NCBI RefSeq assembly: GCF_002742265.1
Contig: NZ_MDGL01000123.1
Span: 1 to 64,000 of the forward strand
Direction: 5' to 3'
DNA length: 64,000 nt
Source of the DNA: Maribacter sp. 4G9
GTDB taxonomy: Bacteria > Bacteroidota > Bacteroidia > Flavobacteriales > Flavobacteriaceae
This document shows positions 56,566-64,000 of this stretch, piece after piece. Within the stretch, counting starts at the first letter, position 1; each line of letters begins with the position of its first letter. Below the pieces are notes generated by a model, which was given only the letters and a program-made list of their open reading frames with translations, ran no database searches and had not been told where the DNA came from. The translations under genes were made by a program, and so were the position numbers.

Positions 56566-58359
56566 TCACTCTCGTTTTTTTAGCTCCATGGCCTCTAATA
56601 ACTTTCCAAATACCTCGGTATTTTGATAAACCCCTTGGAATTCGTCTGAACGTGGACCATAAGCAAAAATGGGGACCATTATGCCTGTATGGTCATCCGT
56701 TGTAAAATCTCCTTCTATTGATCTTTCCATCATATTTCCTTGTGGAATGCTAAATCCCGAAGTCTCATGATCGGCGGTAATAATTACCAAGGTATCCTCA
56801 TTGCTGTCTGCGAATTTTATGGCCTCTGTGATGGCCCTGTCAAAATCTATGCCTTCAGTAATAATTCCCCCCACGTCATTTAGATGACCATAGGAATCTA
56901 TTTTTGCAGCTTCTACCATGAGTAGAAATGGGGTGTTTTTGGCACTTAAAAATGTGAGGGCGTCTTTTGTGGACTTCGCCAGATTGTTTCCCCTCCCTTC
57001 TCGGATGCTCTTTACATCTCCGTAGGAAAAAAAATGAGCTACCCTTTCATCGTCGCTTTCTGCAATGGCACCTGTATTGCCCATAATTTGAAAGCCCAAT
57101 TTTGAGATTTCTTTTTCAATGATTGGACTACCCCCACCAATGACAAGTGATAGCTTGCTTTGCAATAAATCAGAAACAATTCCATCTACATCGGAACGAT
57201 CTTTTCGGTGTGCATAAAAAGAGGCAGGTGTCGCTCCTGTAATATGGTCCGTAGTAATAAATCCCGTAATACGGCCATTTTCATGAAGAATTTCGCCAAT
57301 CGAAGTTAATTTCTCATCTTGGGGGCCTACCCCAATGGCTCTATTGTTGGTTTTTGTACCAGTAGCCAGGGCAGTGGCCCCGGCGGCGGAATCCGTGGTA
57401 AAATCATCTGCCGATTGCGTTTTTAAAAGACCAATACTTTTAAGTTGTGTAAGGGTAAGACTTCCTCCGTTGGCCAGTGTCGCGGCCGATATTTGTGCAA
57501 GACCGTTACCATCTCCGATCATAAGGATAATGTTGTTTACGCGTGATTTTTTCTTGTCAGATTTGAAGGTGGGATTATAAACTTCGGAAACTGTTTCATT
57601 ATAATAATTCCGATGCTCCAAGGTTTTTAAATATAAGGAGGATTCCTTGGGCATATCGGTATTTATAAAATCCACTCCAAGATCTACAAATGCCTTCCAG
57701 GCGGTTTTGGAATCTGGCGTGGCCCAGAATCGGAAAGGCTTATTGTATGAATGTGCCTTTTGCACTACTTCCTTGATTTTTTCTAAATCATCCTTTGTCA
57801 GACGTCCTTTGCCATTCCAATTGGAGAAATTTTTAAAACTGAGACTGATCAGTGCAATTTTGTCCCATATTTTTTTGCTTTCTATATCTTCTAGACTTTG
57901 GTAATCAAACTGGATATACTTAGGATAGGTCGTATATTCTTTAATTGGGGGTCTATTGCCCGATATGACAATGGCAATTTTATCGAGGTCAGTAATCATG
58001 GGATATTGCTCTAAGACCAACACCAGTTGCCGTAGGGTATTTTTATATTCTGATTTTATATCGATGAGGAGTTGGAGTTTTTTCTGTTCCCCAAAATTAA
58101 GGGCCATTGCCTGCATTAATGGGTTTAGGTAAAGATTTTGAAGGGTGCGACCTGGAACAATGTCTTTTTCATCATGGGTTACATATAAGGTATCGTCTTT
58201 TAAAAAAACATCGACCTCTATCGAATTAAGCTGGTTGGCATAGGCATCCCAGAACGGAACAGGTTGCGCATAATCATTGTGCGAGTGTATTTTAAAGGAT
58301 TGTGCAAGTATGTTATGAACGGAAAAAAAGAAAACTAATAAAAGAATAATGTTTTTCAT
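56566..58359 (-). CDS. fusion of GDPD/PI-PLC-like domain and alkaline phosphatase
   Basis: A 597-residue secreted protein (signal peptide ending ILAQ). Residues 22-255 form a TIM-barrel glycerophosphodiesterase-like domain: KIHSHNDYAQPVPF, SIEVDVFLKDDTLYVTHDE with catalytic-type His/Glu/Asp, and WATPDSKTAW / GVDFINTD. Residues 270-597 are an alkaline phosphatase: IILMIGDGNGLAQIS for metal binding, the serine nucleophile in TTDSAAGATALATG, ITTDHITGATPA, EAAKIDSYGH and TADHETSGF. It could release phosphate from phosphodiesters in two steps. It is divergent from susC. Confidence 0.88.
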   Translation of the reverse strand: MKNIILLLVFFFSVHNILAQSFKIHSHNDYAQPVPFWDAYANQLNSIEVDVFLKDDTLYVTHDEKDIVPGRTLQNLYLNPLMQAMALNFGEQKKLQLLIDIKSEYKNTLRQLVLVLEQYPMITDLDKIAIVISGNRPPIKEYTTYPKYIQFDYQSLEDIESKKIWDKIALISLSFKNFSNWNGKGRLTKDDLEKIKEVVQKAHSYNKPFRFWATPDSKTAWKAFVDLGVDFINTDMPKESSLYLKTLEHRNYYNETVSEVYNPTFKSDKKKSRVNNIILMIGDGNGLAQISAATLANGGSLTLTQLKSIGLLKTQSADDFTTDSAAGATALATGTKTNNRAIGVGPQDEKLTSIGEILHENGRITGFITTDHITGATPASFYAHRKDRSDVDGIVSDLLQSKLSLVIGGGSPIIEKEISKLGFQIMGNTGAIAESDDERVAHFFSYGDVKSIREGRGNNLAKSTKDALTFLSAKNTPFLLMVEAAKIDSYGHLNDVGGIITEGIDFDRAITEAIKFADSNEDTLVIITADHETSGFSIPQGNMMERSIEGDFTTDDHTGIMVPIFAYGPRSDEFQGVYQNTEVFGKLLEAMELKKRE

Positions 58360-58400
58360 GGTTATTGACCGATTTAGTCGCGTTAAGAAATTTATGCATC

Positions 58401-58408
58401 CAAATTTA
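58401..58408 (-). promoter_or_regulatory. possible -7 promoter element for the phosphatase fusion gene
   Basis: Minus-strand TAAATTTG (TAnnTTTG) 41 bp before the start codon. An AATGCAAA half-site lies just upstream of it (58411-58418). No TTG at ideal spacing. Confidence 0.35.
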
Positions 58409-58475
58409 GGAATGCAAAATGCGTTGCGCTACCTACAAATATAGGATTAGCCCGTTGGATTTTTCATTCTTGTAA

Positions 58476-58493
58476 AATGCAAAGGTTTGCATT
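58476..58493. promoter_or_regulatory. palindromic operator-like site, copy 1 (AATGCAAA-GG-TTTGCATT)
   Basis: Perfect eight-base arms around a two-base centre, 298 bp before the susC start. The same sequence in opposite orientation is found 216 bp downstream. The shape resembles operators of LacI-type regulators, though those usually have CG in the centre. Confidence 0.6.
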
Positions 58494-58691
58494 CCAAGGC
58501 CTTTGTTTAAACCCCTCAAACTTTTGATAAATTTCCCTTGTATTTTCTAAACCAAGTGCCAATTAAAATTGAATAAACTTGATTAAAAACTGGAACAGGG
58601 ACTGCAATAAAAGTAAATTAATTGCTGTCCGGAAAAGGTTTTAACAAATGGGTAAAAAGAAGGTTATTAAAGTCTTACGTGCAGGTAAAGC

Positions 58692-58709
58692 AATGCAAAC
58701 CTTTGCATT
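58692..58709. promoter_or_regulatory. palindromic operator-like site, copy 2 (AATGCAAA-CC-TTTGCATT)
   Basis: Exact reverse complement of copy 1, 82 bp before the susC start, close to where a promoter is expected. Two identical sites of 18 bp are very unlikely by chance in this short region. Confidence 0.6.
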
Positions 58710-58790
58710 CAATTTTGTATTCAAAATTTTCCGGACAATGCATTTTTATTGTTATTTGGTTGTCAAATTCATAAACCTAAATAGCCAAAT

Positions 58791-61763
58791 ATGATGAAAA
58801 TGAAATATTTTTTATTAATGATGATGCTGGGTGTTACCATGATTTCGTGGTCGCAGCGTTCAGTTACAGGTAAAGTAACTGATGAGCAAAACATACCTCT
58901 TCCAGGTGCTAATGTCGTGGAAATGGGCACTTCCAATGGCACTACGACAGATTTTGATGGTAACTTTACCATTACGGTCGAGGACTTGGATGCAGTATTG
59001 GAAATTTCCTATATTGGGTATAGATCCACTGAGATATCCTTGAACGGACAAACTAATATATCTGTTCAGTTGGTAGAGGATGCCACCCAACTAGAGGACG
59101 TAGTGGTCGTTGGTTATGGAGTTCAAAAGAAATCTGATATTACCGGATCCATTGCTTCCGTTAAGAGCGAAAACTTTAATCAAGGGGTTGTCGCAAATCC
59201 GGGCCAATTGCTTCAAGGTAAATTGGCCGGTGTAAATGTGACCAATGTTAGTGGGGAGCCCGGAGCCAATCAAAATATTATTATTAGGGGTGTTGGAAGT
59301 TTGAGATCGGGCACAACACCACTGTTCGTGATAGATGGTTTTGTCATCAACAATTCGGATACAGGTGTGGCCAATAATCCCCTCAACTTTATAAATCCTC
59401 AAGACATTGAGTCCATCGATGTACTAAAGGATGCATCGGCCACGGCTATTTATGGGGCCAGGGCGGCCAATGGGGTAATAGTGATTACAACCAAAAAGGG
59501 AAAGGCTGGAAAAACGGAAATGAACCTGAACGTTTCTACAGCCTTTGCAACCATTGCCAATCCCATGGACGTGTTTTCCGCCAGTGAATTTAGGAATCAA
59601 GTACCCGCGGTAGGGGGCACGTTATTTGATGGAGGTGCCAATACTGACTGGCAAGATGAACTTACACGTACGGGCATTTCCAAGAATATAAACCTTTCCA
59701 TGAGCGGTGGCACGGCAGATAAGTTTTCCTATTTCGTCTCTACAGGTTTGGATGATCAGCAGGGTACGCTTAATAACAGTTCCCTTAAACGTTACTCAGG
59801 TAGGGTAAACCTAACCCAAAAGGCCTTGGACGGAAAGTTTAACGTAGACTTCAATTTAACGGCCTCCCGTACCTTGAACGAAAGACCGGACACCCAAGGG
59901 AATATAGTGGATATGTTGCAGTTGAATCCCACGTTGCCACCGCTTACCAATGGGGAACCCACTTTCTTTATTGAAAGGTTGAATCCTTTGGAACGTAACC
60001 GTATCTATTTGGATGAGGCCAATAGCAACAGGATTTTGGCGAATATTATGCCTTCTTTTGAAATTGTTAAGGGTCTTACCTACAAGACGAACTTGGGCAT
60101 AGATTATATCTCCACCAATAGGGACGTGCAATTTCTTCCTTACCAATTGTTGGAGGGTTTTGAAAATGGCACCTTGGATACAAGGACAACGGTCAATAGC
60201 AATACCTTGGTGGAAAACACCCTTACGTATGTATTGAATACCGGCAAGCATGGCCTTACCTTATTGGCAGGGCACTCCTACCAAGAATTTCTGTTCGAGC
60301 AAAAACGTTTTGAGATGGAAGGTTTTGCAAATAATGGCATTGAGCCAAGGTATCAGGACCAAATTAGCACAGAAATTTTCCCTACTAGCCAAACGGGCAC
60401 TGCATATAAAGATGAAATTCAGTCTTTCTTTGGTAGGGTAAACTATACGTATGCGGATAAATACTTATTGACGGCCACCATGAGGGCAGACGGTTCCTCA
60501 CGCTTTGGTGCGTACAATAAATACGGCTACTTCCCTTCCTTTGCCTTGGGCTGGAATATTGCCAATGAGAGCTTTATGGAGAACAGTACGGTGTTCAATA
60601 CCTTAAAATTGCGGGCCAGTTGGGGACGTACCGGGAATCAAGATGGTATACCAAGTAAAGTTAGTTTGGCCAGTTTTATAGACTCAAAGGCAGACAATGA
60701 CACCTATCCAATCAATGGTACGGAAACCACCCTGGATGACTACCCTTTTGGTACCGTGCCCGTAAGGACGGCGTTCCCCGGCTTAAAATGGGAGGTTACC
60801 ACCCAGACCAATGTAGGTCTTGATTTTGCCCTTTTCCAAAATAGGATAACAGGATCTTTGGATTACTTTTCAAAAGTGGCTAGTGATGTGGTTCTTTTTG
60901 CCAATAGGGTGGACCCCATTCAGCCTACTGAAAAAATATGGACCAATATCGAGGAATTGGAAATACAGAACAATGGGTTGGAGCTGGCCTTGGATTATAG
61001 GGGCGACTTTAGCTCTGATTTCACCTATAACATTGGAGGAAACATTAGCTACACTGACAATAAGGTCGTAAACTCTCCTTTTGCCGTTTTGACTTCGGGT
61101 GCTGCCCAAGGTGCAGGCCAAACGGGTGCCACCATCAATGGTTATATCAACGATGAACCCATAGGTGCCTTTTATATGAAGGAATTTATCGGTATCGGTG
61201 ATGATGGCCTCAACCAATTTAGGGATGTAGTACCAGATGGACAATCCCTGGATAACGACAGGATTGTGGCGGGCAGTGCGCTTCCAGACCTTATCTATGC
61301 CTTTTACCTTAAAATGAACTACAGGAACTTTGATTTAGGGTTTAATTTTAACGGGGTATCCGGCAATAAGATTTACAATCACACCGCCATGTCTTTGTTC
61401 AACAAAGGACAGCTTAGTAGAAATTTGAATACCACCCCTTTTGCGGCCGAGTTCCCTTCGGAGAGTCTTAGCAATTCCAATGAGGTCTCAACAAGGTATC
61501 TTGAAAATGGCAGTTTCCTCAGACTCAACAATGCTACTTTGGGCTATACCTTGCGTCCTTCGGAAATTGGTTTGGGCGATTTGGTGAACACACTAAGATT
61601 TACCGTTACAGGTCAGAATTTATTCGTGATCACGGATTATTCAGGGTTTGACCCTGAGATCAATACCGGAAATACCATAGATGGTATACAGACATTTGGT
61701 ATCGATAGGTTTACCTATCCTGCGCCCAGAACACTTTTGATCGGATTAAATGTGTCGTTTTAA
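58791..61763 (+). CDS. SusC/RagA-type TonB-dependent outer-membrane transporter
   Basis: A 990-residue outer-membrane protein that takes up oligosaccharides together with SusD. A signal peptide (TMISWSQ) is followed by a carboxypeptidase-regulatory-like domain (about 24-95, VTGKVTDEQNIPLPGANV), a TonB-box-like LEDVVVVGYG near residue 99, the plug domain (IIIRGVGSLRSG, PLFVIDG, VLKDASATAIYGARAANGVI) and a 22-strand barrel ending with an aromatic residue (IGLNVSF). SusD follows 195 bp downstream. The substrate is unknown; the two palindromes upstream suggest regulated expression. Confidence 0.95.
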   Translation: MMKMKYFLLMMMLGVTMISWSQRSVTGKVTDEQNIPLPGANVVEMGTSNGTTTDFDGNFTITVEDLDAVLEISYIGYRSTEISLNGQTNISVQLVEDATQLEDVVVVGYGVQKKSDITGSIASVKSENFNQGVVANPGQLLQGKLAGVNVTNVSGEPGANQNIIIRGVGSLRSGTTPLFVIDGFVINNSDTGVANNPLNFINPQDIESIDVLKDASATAIYGARAANGVIVITTKKGKAGKTEMNLNVSTAFATIANPMDVFSASEFRNQVPAVGGTLFDGGANTDWQDELTRTGISKNINLSMSGGTADKFSYFVSTGLDDQQGTLNNSSLKRYSGRVNLTQKALDGKFNVDFNLTASRTLNERPDTQGNIVDMLQLNPTLPPLTNGEPTFFIERLNPLERNRIYLDEANSNRILANIMPSFEIVKGLTYKTNLGIDYISTNRDVQFLPYQLLEGFENGTLDTRTTVNSNTLVENTLTYVLNTGKHGLTLLAGHSYQEFLFEQKRFEMEGFANNGIEPRYQDQISTEIFPTSQTGTAYKDEIQSFFGRVNYTYADKYLLTATMRADGSSRFGAYNKYGYFPSFALGWNIANESFMENSTVFNTLKLRASWGRTGNQDGIPSKVSLASFIDSKADNDTYPINGTETTLDDYPFGTVPVRTAFPGLKWEVTTQTNVGLDFALFQNRITGSLDYFSKVASDVVLFANRVDPIQPTEKIWTNIEELEIQNNGLELALDYRGDFSSDFTYNIGGNISYTDNKVVNSPFAVLTSGAAQGAGQTGATINGYINDEPIGAFYMKEFIGIGDDGLNQFRDVVPDGQSLDNDRIVAGSALPDLIYAFYLKMNYRNFDLGFNFNGVSGNKIYNHTAMSLFNKGQLSRNLNTTPFAAEFPSESLSNSNEVSTRYLENGSFLRLNNATLGYTLRPSEIGLGDLVNTLRFTVTGQNLFVITDYSGFDPEINTGNTIDGIQTFGIDRFTYPAPRTLLIGLNVSF

Positions 61764-61958
61764 AAAATATGTGAGTATAGATTGCGCGTTATCCAACCCA
61801 TTGGAACCAATGGATGTAAACGGCCGTAATTACAGCTTACCAATCATAAAACATTAAATATTAACAGATGAAACACCCGTTCGAATAACATTCAAACACA
61901 GAACAATAGTAATTTAGGGTGTTCCTTGTGACCATTGAAAAACAATAAATATAAACAC
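61764..61958. other. intergenic region between susC and susD
   Basis: 195 bp without a gene. It includes the inverted repeat CCATTGG-AA-CCAATGG (61798-61813), which has no T-run and is not a normal terminator; it may be an RNA hairpin that balances susC and susD transcript levels. The gap is long for a susC-susD pair. Confidence 0.45.
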
Positions 61959-63713
61959 ATGAAAAATAGATTTCTAACAATTACAGTGCTTATGATGGCC
62001 TTATTGGTATGGAGCTGTACCGATTTGGTCGAGGAAAGGATTGACGAGGCCGAATTTGGCGAACAAGCCGATGTTATTAGCGGATCCATTGCACCTGCCT
62101 ATGGCTATATGTCTTGGGTATGGCGGCATACCAATTTCTATGGGTTGCAGTTGATACCTTCAGATGAGGCTATTTTACCCTTCAGGGGCGGAACGGACTG
62201 GTTCGACGGAGGTAAATATTTAGCTGCCCATGCCCATAATTTTACCCCTAGCAATGATCTTATTCGCGACGGTTGGAACCAACTTACAACAGGAATATCC
62301 AGAACCTTGTCCGCCATTGAAGTTTTACGACCCTTGGCAGAGGAGGGCAATGCAGAGGCGGAGGGCGCTTTGCACGAAATGGTGGCATTACGCGCCTATT
62401 GGAATATGTTGATGTTGGATAGCTGGGGACTGGTCCTCAAAAAAGAATCCTCGGATGAACTTTCCGAGGTGTTGCGAGGACAGGACGCAGTAGACTATAT
62501 ACAAAGTGAGTTACTTTCGGTGGTAGATGTAATCAACACAAACAGGAGCCCCGGGCGTATAACCCAGTCCGCTGTATGGGGCTTTTTGGCAAGGTTGCAC
62601 CTCAATGCCGCAGTATATAGGGATCCGTATGGTACGCCCAATTTTACCCAAGAGGATATGAATGCTGTGATACAGTACACGGACAATATCATTAACTCTG
62701 GAAGTTTTAGTATCTCCCCAGAATATTTTGACCTCTTCAATGACGACAATAACACGAATCCAGAAGCTATTTTTAACATTGATCAAAGAGGGGTGCTTCG
62801 GTTGGAGCACAACAGGTGGGCCTATTGGTCCATTGCAGGCTCAATGTTTGGAAGACCGGAGTTTCCTAGTGCAGATGGTACGGATGGTCCGGCCTTTACC
62901 TCTGATTTTATCCAAACGTGGATAGATGCTTACGATGCAGATCCAGCAGAGGTAGATGCACGGTTCTATCAAATGAATACGATTATTCCGGAAGCTCAGT
63001 TATTGGATTTTGAAGGGCGGGAAAAAGTGCTTGCTACAGAAACCGAAAATAGTTATTTCTGTATTGAACCTTTGGAATTCGAGATGGACAGGGGCGTTAT
63101 CCGCGGCATACCGTGGGGACCTAGAAAGGGAGACGACGGGCAATTTTTGACCTGTGAAACCGGAGGCGTACGGATTTATCCTGTGCAACAACGCAAGGGC
63201 AATGGACCTGATAGGGATGTGGCCTATGTAGACCATACCCTGGAGATTGACTTCACCAACGAAGGATCTTTTCACAATACAGGTTACCGCTGCGCCAAGT
63301 ACCAATTTAGCCGTACTTCACCCAATGCCAATAATTTCAGCAGTGTTGATATGGTCTTGATGCGCTTGGCCGAAATTTACCTTATGCGGGCCGAGGCTAA
63401 ATTGCGCAATGGCGATAACGCTGGTGCCCTGGCCGATGTTAACTTTGTAAGGGCAGGAAGAACGGCAAGACCGGATCAAACACCACCACCACTAGCGGCC
63501 ATAGATTTGGATATTATGTTCAGGGAACGGGGGTTTGAACTCTATTGGGAAGGTTTTAGAAGAACCGATCAAATTCGTTTTGGTAAGTATGAGGATTCTT
63601 GGACAGAGAAGACCGATTCTGATCCAAACAAACGACTGTTCCCCATACCGCAAAGTGCTGTAGATGCGGCATCTGGAATAGATGGTTTCTTAAAACAGAA
63701 CCAAGGATATTAG
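61959..63713 (+). CDS. SusD/RagB family nutrient-binding lipoprotein
   Basis: Surface lipoprotein that captures glycans and caps the SusC channel. The start is ATG at 61959 (MKNRFLTITVLMMALLVWSC, lipid Cys20); the frame also runs up to a TTG at 61935, which would displace the signal. Typical SusD features are the TPR-like helical body with RDGWNQLTTGISR and EMVALRAYWNMLMLDSWG, AVWGFLARLHLNAAVY, and the C-terminal region VLMRLAEIYLMRAEAKLRNG, FRERGFELYWEGFRR and KRLFPIPQ. The length is 584 residues. A terminator follows at 63741-63773. Confidence 0.94.
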   Translation: MKNRFLTITVLMMALLVWSCTDLVEERIDEAEFGEQADVISGSIAPAYGYMSWVWRHTNFYGLQLIPSDEAILPFRGGTDWFDGGKYLAAHAHNFTPSNDLIRDGWNQLTTGISRTLSAIEVLRPLAEEGNAEAEGALHEMVALRAYWNMLMLDSWGLVLKKESSDELSEVLRGQDAVDYIQSELLSVVDVINTNRSPGRITQSAVWGFLARLHLNAAVYRDPYGTPNFTQEDMNAVIQYTDNIINSGSFSISPEYFDLFNDDNNTNPEAIFNIDQRGVLRLEHNRWAYWSIAGSMFGRPEFPSADGTDGPAFTSDFIQTWIDAYDADPAEVDARFYQMNTIIPEAQLLDFEGREKVLATETENSYFCIEPLEFEMDRGVIRGIPWGPRKGDDGQFLTCETGGVRIYPVQQRKGNGPDRDVAYVDHTLEIDFTNEGSFHNTGYRCAKYQFSRTSPNANNFSSVDMVLMRLAEIYLMRAEAKLRNGDNAGALADVNFVRAGRTARPDQTPPPLAAIDLDIMFRERGFELYWEGFRRTDQIRFGKYEDSWTEKTDSDPNKRLFPIPQSAVDAASGIDGFLKQNQGY

Positions 63714-63740
63714 ATTAATTGTAAGTTTGAGTTAGTTCCT

Positions 63741-63773
63741 AATAAAGACAGGCAAATAATGCCTGTCTTTATT
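63741..63773 (+). terminator. rho-independent terminator after susD
   Basis: A 13-bp perfect stem AATAAAGACAGGC (63741-63753)/GCCTGTCTTTATT (63761-63773) with a seven-base loop. The run of T inside the right arm is short. Confidence 0.75.
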
Positions 63774-63850
63774 CATTTCAAAAACATGGTATAACCTGTG
63801 GCCATGGTCCAATGAAGATTTTTTTAAATAGATTCCTTACATAATTTTCA

Positions 63851-64000
63851 ATGAAAGAACTTTTTTCAAATACATTTTTTGCCCTTACATGTGTTGCCAC
63901 AATGATCTTGTTTTCCGCTTGTAAAGAAAATAAACGGCTTGGTGATTCCAATACCTCTTCTAAAAATCCAATAGACTTGGTTTTTCCTCAGTTAGATACA
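63851..64000 (+). CDS. lipoprotein, 5' part only (cut by window end)
   Basis: ATG at 63851 and 50 open codons to the window edge. The signal peptide ends LFSAC (lipid Cys23 of MKELFSNTFFALTCVATM...). The mature start, KENKRLGDSNTSSKNPIDLV, then FPQLDT, has a short linker followed by what may be a domain edge. A proline-leucine-aspartate opening of this kind can occur at the start of GH92-type mannosidases, but too little is visible to call it. Its place after susCD makes a glycan-active enzyme likely. Confidence 0.6.
   Translation, partial: MKELFSNTFFALTCVATMILFSACKENKRLGDSNTSSKNPIDLVFPQLDT

Larger units (their letters stand above)
58360..58790. promoter_or_regulatory. 431-bp control region upstream of susC
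   Basis: A non-coding region between the divergent phosphatase gene and susC, A/T-rich. It holds two copies of an 18-bp palindrome (58476-58493, 58692-58709) and a partial third AATGCAAA at 58411-58418 next to a minus-strand -7 element. No gene or RNA structure was recognised. Confidence 0.65.

Overview
The window reads as chromosomal DNA of a member of the Bacteroidota, most likely a marine Flavobacteriaceae. Pointers are a SusC/SusD pair, a type IX secretion (type B sorting) C-terminal domain, a fused SecDF, a FadL/OmpP1-type porin, a Nudix-type AraR regulator, many lipoproteins, and promoter elements of the Bacteroidota form TTG-N(~19)-TAnnTTTG. Most of it is ordinary housekeeping DNA with gene-by-gene rho-independent terminators. 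No CRISPR array, rRNA, prophage or obvious defence system was found.

Layout. 1-166 holds the C-terminal end of an IS1595-type transposase. 210-13874 carries a DUF885 lipoprotein, a secreted protein, DUF2911, asnB, gyrB, a beta-barrel-like protein, a lipocalin-like lipoprotein, mdh, a hypothetical and secDF. 13932-14084 is a cluster of intergenic palindromes. 14082-17714 (minus) has a ModF-like ABC protein and a yidD-lgt-DUF192-GNAT cluster. 17810-20840 is an aldehyde dehydrogenase/DUF779 operon with a divergent AraC regulator. 20847-29777 holds folE-cysS, a T9SS cargo protein, a FadL-like porin with a Trp/Gly-repeat lipoprotein, proS, two tRNA-Glu and rpsT. 29863-31200 is an A/T-rich pair (7-TM protein and lipoprotein) of unknown role. 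31323-42871 has rho, DUF4293, a phosphodiesterase, truA, an ABC exporter, folP-cdaA with a DUF3667 gene broken by an in-frame stop, then DUF1599, a DoxX/BT_3928-like protein, tpiA, prmA and clpS.

43558-55005 is a complete L-arabinose utilisation locus. A Nudix-like regulator (AraR) is divergent from a seven-gene operon: secreted GH51 alpha-L-arabinofuranosidase, lipoprotein GH127 beta-L-arabinofuranosidase, araB, araD, araA, an aldose-1-epimerase lipoprotein and a sodium/solute symporter. Together they release arabinose from glycans, set the anomer, import the sugar and turn it into D-xylulose 5-phosphate.

55169-64000 has a DsrE-like secreted protein, a HAD hydrolase, a GDPD-like/alkaline phosphatase fusion, then the start of a polysaccharide utilisation locus: susC, susD and the first 50 codons of a lipoprotein. 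The 431-bp region before susC carries two copies of an 18-bp palindrome that look like operator sites.

The observations most worth a second look are the nonsense-interrupted DUF3667 gene, the paired palindromes before susC, the phosphodiesterase/phosphatase fusion, the unexplained 7-TM/lipoprotein pair, a 47-residue membrane ORF, and the intergenic palindromes. I did not find a convincing wholly new system; most novelty here lies in small genes and regulatory DNA.
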